This document shows positions 6,649 through 14,322 of a stretch of 64,000 nucleotides of DNA, one piece after another. Where the stretch lies: positions 1 through 64,000 of the forward strand of contig NZ_LIPG01000005.1 in assembly GCF_001905505.1 (NCBI RefSeq). The letters run 5' to 3'. Source of the DNA: Streptomyces sp. CB02058. Its GTDB lineage: Bacteria; Actinomycetota; Actinomycetes; Streptomycetales; Streptomycetaceae. A model generated the notes under the pieces. That model made no database searches and was not told the DNA's origin. It worked only from the letters and a program-made list of their open reading frames with translations. The translations under genes were made by a program, and so were the position numbers. The stretch's first letter is position 1, and each line of letters begins with the position of its first letter.

Positions 6649-8808
6649 ATGCCGCCGCTGCGAGGGGCCGGATCACATCCGGAAGCGGAGCATCCTGAGT
6701 ACGCCGGGCAGTACCGTCTCGAGGCATGTCTCGGAGCGGGTGGCATGGGTGTCGTGCACCTGGCGCGCTCCCCCTCCGGTCTGCAGCTCGCGGTGAAGGT
6801 CGTGCACCGCCAGCACGCGGCGGACCCGGAGTTCAGGGCGCGGTTCCGGCAGGAGGTCGAGGCGGCCCGGCGGGTCAGCGGGGCGTTCACCGCACCGGTC
6901 GTGGACGCCGATCCGACGGCCGCGCTGCCCTGGATGGCCACACTGTACGTGCCCGGCCCGACGCTCTCCGAGCAGGTCAAGCGGAACGGGCCGATGAGCC
7001 CGGCCGAGCTGCGCAGGCTCACCGCGGGACTCGCCGAGGCCCTGCGCGACATCCACCGGGCCGGGGTCATCCACCGGGATCTCAAGCCGAGCAACGTGCT
7101 GCTGCCCGACTCCGGGCCCAAGGTCATCGACTTCGGGATCTCCCGGCCGTACGACAGTGATCTGCGCACGGAGACGGGCAAGCTGATCGGTTCGCCGCCC
7201 TACATGGCGCCCGAGCAGTTCCAGCGGCCCCGCGAGGTCGGGCCCGCCGCGGACGTGTTCGCGCTCGGAGCGGTGCTGATCCACGCGGCGACGGGCCGGG
7301 GGCCCTTCGACTCGGACAGCCCCTACATCGTCGCCTACCAGGTGGTGCACGACGAGGCCGATCTCGCCGGAGTGCCCGCGGACCTCGCGCCGCTCGTCGG
7401 GCGCTGCCTGGCGAAGGACCCCGCCGAGCGCCCCACTCCCGACGAGATCATGAAGGCGCTGCACCCGCCGTCCTACGAGGCCGCCGCCTTCATCCCCGTA
7501 CAGCGCAAGCCGCTCCCCGTGGAGTCGGCGGACGCCCCCGAGGAGACCACGCATGTGCGGGCCGGGGACGGGCGGCCGGGCGGGGCGGGGAAGGGCAGGC
7601 GCACCCGGCTGCGGATCGCTGCCGTCGCCGCGGTGTCCGCGCTGGTGGCCGGAGGGATCTGGGCCGCCGGCGCGTGGGGCGGTTCCGGGGCGCCGGAGGA
7701 GGAGGCGCGCGGCGGGGAGGCCAAGCGTCCCGCGGCGTTCGCGCCCTGGCGGACACCGCTGGGGGCCGAGGGAGGCTCCACACCGGCGTGCGCCCCGGCA
7801 GGCTCCGCGCTCCACTGCATCTCCGCGGGGTACGGCACCGCGCGGCTCGATCCGTCGGACGGCCGGGTGATCTGGTCGCACAGGGACACGTCGTCGAAGG
7901 GCTCCGGCCCGGCGTCCGGGGTCACGCGGCCCGGGAGCACGGTGTCCGAGGAGGCGTACGCCGTCGCGTCGGGCGGAGTGCTCCGGGCGTACGCCCCCGA
8001 TACGGGCACCGAGCTCTGGCACACGGATCTCTCCGAGTACCTCGACGCGCCCTTCCCCGCCGGGGACGTCCTGCTGATGTCCCGCCAGGACGGCACGCTC
8101 CAGGCGCTCGACGCGGGTACCGGCGCGTCGCGCTGGCGGCACGCCGTCCCGGGGCACCGGGCACCGGCCTACGCGCTGTACGAGGACGGGACCGGGACCG
8201 CGTACGTCTTCGAGAACTCCGCGCAGGGCACCACCACCCTCGTCACGGCGATCGAGGCGGGGACCGGAGACACGGTCTGGCAGCGCAGGCTGGACGGCAT
8301 GCTCACCCCGGCCGGGGCGTCGGACGGCGTACTCCTGCTGACGGTCATGAACGAGAAGGCCCAGACGACCGGGCTCGTCCGTTACGACCCGGCGCGGCGC
8401 GGGACGGCCCGGGTGCCGCTGCCCTTCCGGATGAACGGCCCGGAGCTCGTGATGGACGGCGACACCGCCCTGCTGCTGGAACGCGGCGGGACGCTGCTGG
8501 CCGTCGACGTCCGTCCGGGCACGGGCCCGGCCGAGCGGTGGCGGCTGGAGACGGCCGTCAGCACGACGTCGGCGCCGGTACTGGGAGCGGGCGGCCGGCT
8601 GTACTTCTCGGCGGCGGACGGGCGGCTGCTCGCCGTCGACACGGAGCACGGGACGCTGCTCGGCCAGACGCGGCCCAGGCTGAGGGCGGGGAAGCTCGGC
8701 GCCGCCTCGTCGCTGCCCGCCCCGGTGGTGCTCGGCCGCAGCGTCGTCGGCACCGCCCCGGACGGGTCCGTCTTCGCCGTGGACGCGGACGACCCCGCCC
8801 ACTGGTGA
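6649..8808 (+). CDS. Transmembrane serine/threonine protein kinase with PQQ-type beta-propeller sensor
   Basis: A 719-residue Hanks-type kinase. The catalytic domain (about 15-270) has the glycine loop LGAGGMGVVHLA, the VAIK-type Lys in LQLAVKVVH, the catalytic loop VIHRDLKPSNVLL, DFG as KVIDFGIS, and SPPYMAPEQ. A single TM segment follows (RIAAVAAVSALVAGGIWAAG, near nt 7605-7670), then an extracellular part with repeated PQQ/WD-like blades such as VIWSHRDTSS, ELWHTDLSEY, SRWRHAVPGH, TVWQRRLDG and RLYFSAADGRLLAVD. The architecture implies that an outside ligand bound by the propeller controls phosphorylation inside. ATG 6649 is preferred, with a G-rich tract upstream; ATG 6622 is an alternative. 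Confidence 0.92.
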   Translation: MPPLRGAGSHPEAEHPEYAGQYRLEACLGAGGMGVVHLARSPSGLQLAVKVVHRQHAADPEFRARFRQEVEAARRVSGAFTAPVVDADPTAALPWMATLYVPGPTLSEQVKRNGPMSPAELRRLTAGLAEALRDIHRAGVIHRDLKPSNVLLPDSGPKVIDFGISRPYDSDLRTETGKLIGSPPYMAPEQFQRPREVGPAADVFALGAVLIHAATGRGPFDSDSPYIVAYQVVHDEADLAGVPADLAPLVGRCLAKDPAERPTPDEIMKALHPPSYEAAAFIPVQRKPLPVESADAPEETTHVRAGDGRPGGAGKGRRTRLRIAAVAAVSALVAGGIWAAGAWGGSGAPEEEARGGEAKRPAAFAPWRTPLGAEGGSTPACAPAGSALHCISAGYGTARLDPSDGRVIWSHRDTSSKGSGPASGVTRPGSTVSEEAYAVASGGVLRAYAPDTGTELWHTDLSEYLDAPFPAGDVLLMSRQDGTLQALDAGTGASRWRHAVPGHRAPAYALYEDGTGTAYVFENSAQGTTTLVTAIEAGTGDTVWQRRLDGMLTPAGASDGVLLLTVMNEKAQTTGLVRYDPARRGTARVPLPFRMNGPELVMDGDTALLLERGGTLLAVDVRPGTGPAERWRLETAVSTTSAPVLGAGGRLYFSAADGRLLAVDTEHGTLLGQTRPRLRAGKLGAASSLPAPVVLGRSVVGTAPDGSVFAVDADDPAHW

Positions 8809-8833
8809 GACCAGGGACGGGGCCGGACGGGAT

Positions 8834-8849
8834 CGCTCCGGGCGGAGCG
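8834..8849. terminator. Hairpin between convergent kinase and ilvD genes
   Basis: CGCTCCG (8834-8840) and CGGAGCG (8843-8849) form a perfect short stem in the 43-base gap between two convergent genes. There is no T-tract, so termination is a guess from position and symmetry. Confidence 0.4.
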
Positions 8850-8851
8850 GG

Positions 8852-10702
8852 TCAGCCGAGCTTGGAGACGTCGCGGACCGCGCCCTTGTCCGCGCTGGTC
8901 GCCATCGCCGCGTAGGCCCGCAGCGCCTGGGAGACCTTTCGGTCGCGGTTCTTCGGCGCGTACACGCCGTTCAGCGCCTCGCGGCGGGTGTCGAGCTCGG
9001 CGTCGTCGACGAGGAGCTCGATGGAGCGGTTCGGGATGTCGATCCTGATCCGGTCGCCGTCCTCGACGAGCGCGATGGTGCCGCCGGACGCCGCCTCGGG
9101 CGAGGCGTGTCCGATGGAGAGGCCCGACGTGCCGCCGGAGAAGCGGCCGTCCGTGACGAGTGCGCAGGTCTTGCCGAGGCCGCGGCCCTTGAGGAACGAC
9201 GTCGGGTAGAGCATCTCCTGCATGCCGGGGCCGCCCTTGGGGCCCTCGTAGCGGATGACGATGACGTCGCCGTGCGTGATCTCCTTGCGGAGGATCTTGT
9301 CGACGGCGTCCTCCTGCGACTCGCAGACGACGGCCGGTCCCTCGAAGGTCCAGATCGACTCGTCGACGCCCGCCGTCTTCACGACACAGCCGTCCACGGC
9401 CAGGTTGCCCTTGAGGACGGCGAGGCCGCCGTCCTTGGAGTAGGCGTGCTCCATGTCGCGGATGCAGCCTCCGGCCGCGTCCGTGTCCAGGGTGTCCCAG
9501 CGCTCGGACTGCGAGAAGGCGGTCGCGCTGCGGACGCAGCCCGGGGCGGCGTACCAGAGCTCGACGGCCTCGGGGGACGGGGAGCCGCCACGGACGTCCC
9601 AGTTCTTCAGCCACTCGTCGAGGCTGCCGGAGTGGACCGCGTGCACGCCTTCGTTGAGCAGACCGCCGCGGTGGAGCTCACCGAGGAGGGCGGGGATGCC
9701 GCCGGCCCGGTGGACGTCCTCCATGTAGTACGTCCCGCCGGGCGCCACGTTGGGGGCGACCTTCGCGAGGCAGGGGACGCGCCGGGAGATCTCGTCCATC
9801 TCCGGGAGGCCGAAGTCGAGCTCGGCCTCCTGGGCGGCGGCCAGCAGGTGGAGGATCGTGTTGGTGGAGCCGCCCATCGCGATGTCGAGGGCCATGGCGT
9901 TCTCGAAGGCCTCGCGGGTGGCGATGCTGCGGGGCAGGACGGAGTGGTCGTCCTCCTCGTAGTGGCGCTTGGTGATCTCGACGATCGTGCGGCCGGCGTT
10001 CTCGTACAGCGCCTTGCGGGCGGTGTGGGTGGCGAGGACCGAGCCGTTGCCGGGAAGGGCCAGGCCGATCGCCTCGGCGAGACAGTTCATCGAGTTGGCG
10101 GTGAACATGCCCGAACAGCTGCCGCAGGTGGGGCAGGCGTTCTCCTCGATACGGAGGATGTCCTCGTCGGAGATCTTGTCGTTGACCGCGTCCGAGATCG
10201 CGTCGACGAGGTCGAGGGTGCGGACCGTACCGTCGACGAGGGTGGTCTTGCCGGCCTCCATCGGCCCGCCGGAGACGAACACCACGGGGATGTTGAGGCG
10301 CATCGCGGCCATCAGCATGCCGGGGGTGATCTTGTCGCAGTTGGAGATGCAGATCAGGGCGTCGGCGCAGTGGGCCTCGACCATGTACTCGACGCTGTCC
10401 GCGATGAGGTCGCGGGAGGGCAGGCTGTAGAGCATGCCGCCGTGGCCCATGGCGATGCCGTCGTCCACCGCGATGGTGTTGAACTCGCGGGGCACCGCGC
10501 CCGCCGCCTTGATGGCCTCGGAGACGATCCGGCCGACGGGGGCGAGGTGGGTGTGGCCCGGCACGAACTCCGTGAAGGAGTTGGCCACCGCGATGATCGG
10601 CTTGCCGATGTCCTCGCTCGCTACCCCGGACGCACGCATAAGGGCGCGCGCGCCCGCCATGTTGCGGCCGTGTGTGACAGTGCGGGACCTCAGCTGGGGC
10701 AT
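8852..10702 (-). CDS. ilvD: Dihydroxy-acid dehydratase
   Basis: Dehydrates 2,3-dihydroxy-isovalerate and its isoleucine-pathway analogue in branched-chain amino-acid and pantothenate synthesis. The 616-residue length is typical. Iron-sulfur ligands are seen in CISNCDKITPGMLMAAMRLN and ENACPTCGSCSGMFTANSMNC; the C-terminal active-site block TDGRFSGGTSGLSIGH is intact. ATG at 10702 has AAGGAG eight bases upstream. A 13-bp palindrome (10764-10776) lies in the promoter region and could be an operator. The enzyme supplies 2-ketoisovalerate, the precursor of pantoate used by the panC product encoded elsewhere in the window. Confidence 0.97.
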   Translation of the reverse strand: MPQLRSRTVTHGRNMAGARALMRASGVASEDIGKPIIAVANSFTEFVPGHTHLAPVGRIVSEAIKAAGAVPREFNTIAVDDGIAMGHGGMLYSLPSRDLIADSVEYMVEAHCADALICISNCDKITPGMLMAAMRLNIPVVFVSGGPMEAGKTTLVDGTVRTLDLVDAISDAVNDKISDEDILRIEENACPTCGSCSGMFTANSMNCLAEAIGLALPGNGSVLATHTARKALYENAGRTIVEITKRHYEEDDHSVLPRSIATREAFENAMALDIAMGGSTNTILHLLAAAQEAELDFGLPEMDEISRRVPCLAKVAPNVAPGGTYYMEDVHRAGGIPALLGELHRGGLLNEGVHAVHSGSLDEWLKNWDVRGGSPSPEAVELWYAAPGCVRSATAFSQSERWDTLDTDAAGGCIRDMEHAYSKDGGLAVLKGNLAVDGCVVKTAGVDESIWTFEGPAVVCESQEDAVDKILRKEITHGDVIVIRYEGPKGGPGMQEMLYPTSFLKGRGLGKTCALVTDGRFSGGTSGLSIGHASPEAASGGTIALVEDGDRIRIDIPNRSIELLVDDAELDTRREALNGVYAPKNRDRKVSQALRAYAAMATSADKGAVRDVSKLG

Positions 10703-10763
10703 CGTCTCTCGCTCCTTCGACAGAAAAGACTGCTTACGAGCGTACGCCTCGACTCCACGATTT

Positions 10764-10776
10764 GGACACTCTGTCC
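10764..10776. promoter_or_regulatory. Palindrome upstream of ilvD
   Basis: GGACA-CTC-TGTCC is a perfect 5-bp inverted repeat about 60 bases upstream of the ilvD start, in the only less GC-rich stretch between ilvD and the TetR gene. A promoter-proximal operator is possible; no binding protein can be named. Confidence 0.3.
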
Positions 10777-10845
10777 GGATAACGGGACGAGGCGACCGCT
10801 GGGTGGGCGGTACGCCGATCCGTAGTGACGCTCGGCGGGCGGAGA

Positions 10846-11466
10846 CTATTCCGTCAGATAACGCTGGAGCGTGGGCGCGACCATCCCGATGATCTTCTCC
10901 GGGTCCGCCGAGGCCAGCGGCTCCGCCCCGACCACGTACCGCAGGAGCGCGATACCGATCATGTGGGAGGCCGCCAGTTCGGCGCGGAAGGTCGGGTCGG
11001 GGACGTCCAGGTCCACCGCGACCCGCTCCAGCAGCCGCCGCAGCACGAAGCCGCGCAGCACCTTCGCCGCCGCATCGTGGGTGAGCGCGGAGCGGAGGAC
11101 CGCCACCAGGGGCGCCCGGGACACCGGGTTCTCCCACACGCCGAAGAAGAAGCGGGCCAGCCGCTCCCCCAGGTCCTGCTCGGGGCCCTCCAGGATCGAG
11201 GGGATGACGAGCGCCGGCTCGAAGGAGAGCTCGACGGCGGCGGCGAAGACCTCGTCCTTCGTGCCGAAGTAGTGGTGGACCAGGGCCGCGTCGACCTCCG
11301 CGGCCTTGGCGATGCCCCGGACCGACGCCTTGTCGTAGCCCCGCTCGGCGAACTCCGTGCGGGCCGCTTCGAGGATGCGGGTCCTGGTGTCGGGGCCCGC
11401 GGCACGCTCCGTACGGGAGGGGCGGCCCCTGCGCCGGGGGGCGGGGCCGTCGCTGCCCGCAGTCAC
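10846..11466 (-). CDS. TetR-family transcriptional regulator
   Basis: A 206-residue regulator. A basic, Arg/Pro-rich N-terminus precedes a TetR helix-turn-helix (RILEAARTEFAERGYDKASVRGIAKAAEVDAALVHHYFGTKDEVFAAAV, about residues 29-76). The C-terminal ligand domain resembles the TetR_C group with the FRAELAASHMIGIALLRYVVG segment. Its GTG start overlaps the stop of the upstream sugar-phosphate-isomerase-like gene by four bases (GTGA), so the two are cotranscribed and coupled; the regulator may respond to a metabolite made or used by that protein. Targets are unknown. Confidence 0.88.
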   Translation of the reverse strand: MTAGSDGPAPRRRGRPSRTERAAGPDTRTRILEAARTEFAERGYDKASVRGIAKAAEVDAALVHHYFGTKDEVFAAAVELSFEPALVIPSILEGPEQDLGERLARFFFGVWENPVSRAPLVAVLRSALTHDAAAKVLRGFVLRRLLERVAVDLDVPDPTFRAELAASHMIGIALLRYVVGAEPLASADPEKIIGMVAPTLQRYLTE

Positions 11467-12287
11467 TGGCGGGGCGCCCGCGCCGACGAGGCCAGATGGA
11501 GCCGGGTGAAGGCGAGGGCTTCCGCGAGGTCGGCCTCGCGTTCGGCCGACGACATGGCGCGGCGGGTGTTGACCTCGATGACCACATGGCCGTCGAACGA
11601 ACCGCGGGCCAGCCGCTCCAGCAGCTCCGCGCACGGCTGGTCGCCGCGGCCGGGCACCAGGTGCTCGTCCTTGCCGGACCCCTTGCCGTCGGCGAGGTGG
11701 ACGTGGGCGAGCCGGTCGCCCATCCGGTCCACCATGGCCAGGCTGTCGGTCCGCGCGGTCGAGGTGTGCGAGAGGTCCACGGTGAAGTGCCGGTAGTCGT
11801 CGTTGCTGACGTCCCAGGCTGGGGCGTACGCCAGCATCTCGCGGTCCTTGTAGCGCCACGGGTACATGTTCTCGACGGCGAAGCGCACATCGGTCTCGTC
11901 GGCCATGCGCCAGATGCCGGTGACGAAGTCCCGGGCGTAGTTGCGCTGCCAACGGAAGGGGGGGTGGACGACCACCGTGGACGCCCCGAGCTTCTCCGCC
12001 GCGGCCCTGGCCCGCTGGAGCTTCACCCACGGGTCGGTGGACCACACCCGCTGGGTGATCAGCAGACAGGGCGCGTGCACGGCGAGGATCGGCACCTGGT
12101 GGTAGTCCGAGAGCCGCTGGAGGGCCTCGATGTCCTGGCTGACGGGGTCGGTCCAGACCATGACCTCCACACCGTCGTAGCCCAGGCGCGCGGCGATCTC
12201 GAAGGCCGTCGCCGTCGACTCCGGATAGACCGAGGCCGTCGACAGGGCGACCTTCGCATCCGGGATGCGCACCACTGGTTCTGCCAC
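11463..12287 (-). CDS. Sugar phosphate isomerase/epimerase-like TIM-barrel protein
   Basis: A 274-residue xylose-isomerase-like TIM barrel (AP endonuclease family 2 fold). Metal-ligand style motifs are visible: LAVHAPC, VVVHPPF, FAVENMYPW, HFTVDLSHTST, LAHVHLADGKGSGKDEHLVPGRGD and HVVIEVNT. These His/Glu/Asp residues would bind a divalent metal. The family includes sugar and inosose isomerases as well as endonuclease IV; the substrate is not shown. It precedes and overlaps a TetR regulator gene, which suggests regulated expression. Confidence 0.85.
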   Translation of the reverse strand: MAEPVVRIPDAKVALSTASVYPESTATAFEIAARLGYDGVEVMVWTDPVSQDIEALQRLSDYHQVPILAVHAPCLLITQRVWSTDPWVKLQRARAAAEKLGASTVVVHPPFRWQRNYARDFVTGIWRMADETDVRFAVENMYPWRYKDREMLAYAPAWDVSNDDYRHFTVDLSHTSTARTDSLAMVDRMGDRLAHVHLADGKGSGKDEHLVPGRGDQPCAELLERLARGSFDGHVVIEVNTRRAMSSAEREADLAEALAFTRLHLASSARAPRQ

Positions 12288-12374
12288 GTGGACAGGGTAC
12301 GGGCAGCGGTGCGCCTCACCGAGGGACCATGGCTGAAAGTGAGAAGGACCATGGCCCGATCCGCGGGGGCGGCC

Positions 12375-12393
12375 CCCTCCGTCCGGCGGAGGG
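12375..12393 (-). terminator. Hairpin downstream of the Ppx/GppA gene
   Basis: CCCTCCG (12375-12381) and CGGAGGG (12387-12393) pair around a 5-base loop within a G/C-only stretch just past the stop of the Ppx/GppA-family gene on the minus strand. No T-run follows, as is common in streptomycetes. Position and symmetry suggest a terminator. Confidence 0.45.
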
Positions 12394-12416
12394 CCGGGGG
12401 GGGGCGCCCCCGCCGG

Positions 12417-13364
12417 TCAGGCGAGTACGGCCTGCTGCGCCGGCAGGTGGTCGAGGCGACGCAGGATGACGCCCTCGCGCAGGGCCCAGGGGCAGATCTC
12501 CAGCTCCTCGACCCCGAACAGGTCCATCGCCCCCTCCGCCACCAGCGCCCCGGCGAGCAGCTGCGCGGCCCGCCCCTCGGTGACCCCGGGGAGGCCGCCG
12601 CGCTGCTCGACGGTCATCGCCGACAGCTTCGGCACCCACTCCTCCAGGGACTTGCGGGTGAGGACGCGCTGGACGTACAGGCCCTCGGCCGAGCGGGCGG
12701 CGCCCGAGATCCTGGCGAGCTGGCGGAACGTCTTGGAGGTCCCGACGACGTGGTCGGGCGGGCCCAGCCTGGTGAACTCGCCGACCGTACGCGCGATACC
12801 GGCGCGGACATGGCGGCGCAGCGCCCGTACGTCGGCCGGGTCCGGCGGGTCGCCCGGCAGCCAGCCGGCCGTCAGGCGTCCGGCGCCGAACGGCAGCGAG
12901 ACGGCGGCGTCGGGCTCCTCGTCCATGCCGTACCCGACCTCCAGCGAGCCGCCGCCGATGTCCAGGACCAGCAGCTTCCCCGCGGACCAGCCGAACCAGC
13001 GGCGGGCCGCCAGGAAGGTCAGCCGGGCCTCCTCCTCGCCGCTGAGGACGGCGAGGGCGACGCCGGTCTCCTCCCGCACCCGGGTCAGCACCTCGTCCGC
13101 GTTGCTCGCCTCGCGCACCGCCGAGGTGGCGAAGGCCAGCACGTCCTCGCAGCCCTTGTCCTCGGCCGCCTGCAGGGCGCCGGTGACCGTCGCCACGAGG
13201 CGGTCCACGCCCTCGGGGCCGATGGCGCCGTCCCTGTCGAGGAGTTCGGCGAGCCGCAATTCCGCCTTGTGCGAGTGTGCGGGCAGCGGGCGGGCGCCGG
13301 GGTGGGCGTCCACCACCAGCAGATGCACCGTGTTCGACCCCACGTCGAGGACTCCGAGTCTCAT
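12417..13364 (-). CDS. ppx: Exopolyphosphatase/GppA-family phosphatase
   Basis: A 315-residue ASKHA-fold protein of the Ppx/GppA family, which hydrolyses polyphosphate or pppGpp. The N-terminal phosphate-binding motif is LGVLDVGSNTVHLLVVD; the second is VLDIGGGSLEVGYG; ATSAVREASN lies between them. The protein has only the two ASKHA domains and lacks the HD extension of E. coli Ppx, as in other actinobacterial Ppx proteins. Divergent from the Cys-rich gene at 13397, with about 30 bases between the starts. The gene symbol is by family; GppA activity is not excluded. Confidence 0.88.
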   Translation of the reverse strand: MRLGVLDVGSNTVHLLVVDAHPGARPLPAHSHKAELRLAELLDRDGAIGPEGVDRLVATVTGALQAAEDKGCEDVLAFATSAVREASNADEVLTRVREETGVALAVLSGEEEARLTFLAARRWFGWSAGKLLVLDIGGGSLEVGYGMDEEPDAAVSLPFGAGRLTAGWLPGDPPDPADVRALRRHVRAGIARTVGEFTRLGPPDHVVGTSKTFRQLARISGAARSAEGLYVQRVLTRKSLEEWVPKLSAMTVEQRGGLPGVTEGRAAQLLAGALVAEGAMDLFGVEELEICPWALREGVILRRLDHLPAQQAVLA

Positions 13365-13396
13365 ACGGGAACGCTACTGCGGCTTACTCTGGGCGC

Positions 13397-14239
13397 GTGC
13401 CAAAGACGAAAAAGGCGAAGCCGGACAAAGCCACGAAGAAGCAGCGGAATGCGAAGCAGGAGATGCAGCAGCCGGAAGCAACGGGGCCGGACGGGCCCGA
13501 CGAGAAGGGGCTCGACTTCGCGCGGGCCTGGGTCGAGTTCCCCGACCCCTCCGACGACGAGCAGGTCTACCGCTGCGATCTGACCTGGCTGACGTCCCGG
13601 TGGTCCTGCATCTTCGGCAGCGGCTGCCAGGGCATCCAGGCGGGCCGCGCGGACGACGGGTGCTGCACGCTGGGCGCGCACTTCTCCGACAAGGACGACG
13701 AGAAGCGGGTGGCCGGGCACGTGGCGCGGCTCACACCGGAGATCTGGCAGTTCCACGACGTCGGTACGGAGACGGGCTGGGTCGGCGTCGACGAGGACGG
13801 CGAACGCCAGACACGGCGTTGGGACGGCTCCTGCATCTTCCAGAACCGTCCCGGCTTCGAGGGCGGCGCGGGCTGTTCCCTGCACATCCTGGCCCTGCGG
13901 GAGGGCAAGGAGCCGCTGGAGACCAAGCCGGACGTCTGCTGGCAGCTGCCGGTCCGCCGCACGTACGACTGGATCGACCGGCCCGACGACACCCGGGTGC
14001 TCCAGATCTCGATCGGGGAGTACGACCGGCGGGGCTGGGGACCGGGCGGGCACGACCTGCACTGGTGGTGCACCTCCGCGACCTCGGCGCACGGGGCCGG
14101 GGAGCCGGTCTACGTGTCCTACCGTCCCGAGCTCACCGAGATGATGGGCAAGGAGGCCTACGACCGGCTGGCCGAGCTGTGCGAGCAGCGGCTGGCCTCG
14201 CTGCTGCCGATGGCACCGCATCCGGCGGACCCCGCCTGA
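13397..14239 (+). CDS. Cysteine-rich cytosolic protein of unknown function
   Basis: A 280-residue protein beginning with a Lys-rich tail (VPKTKKAKPDKATKKQRN). It carries clustered cysteines: WSCIFGSGCQGIQ, DDGCCTLGAHFSD, GSCIFQNR, GAGCSLHILAL and DVCWQLPVRRTYDW. The spacing recalls the YkgJ-type metal or Fe-S-binding cysteine clusters, but I cannot confirm that family. Trp, Asp and His residues in the C-terminal part (HDLHWWCTSATSAH) look conserved. No membrane segment or signal peptide. GTG at 13397 has little leader before the divergent ppx gene, so translation from a short or absent leader is likely. Confidence 0.75.
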   Translation: MPKTKKAKPDKATKKQRNAKQEMQQPEATGPDGPDEKGLDFARAWVEFPDPSDDEQVYRCDLTWLTSRWSCIFGSGCQGIQAGRADDGCCTLGAHFSDKDDEKRVAGHVARLTPEIWQFHDVGTETGWVGVDEDGERQTRRWDGSCIFQNRPGFEGGAGCSLHILALREGKEPLETKPDVCWQLPVRRTYDWIDRPDDTRVLQISIGEYDRRGWGPGGHDLHWWCTSATSAHGAGEPVYVSYRPELTEMMGKEAYDRLAELCEQRLASLLPMAPHPADPA

Positions 14240-14322
14240 GACGGGACCGCCGCCGCTTCGCGTACGGCGGCCCGGGGCGCGGCGGACGAACGTTCCGACG
14301 GGCTCCCGGGCCGCCGTTCCGG

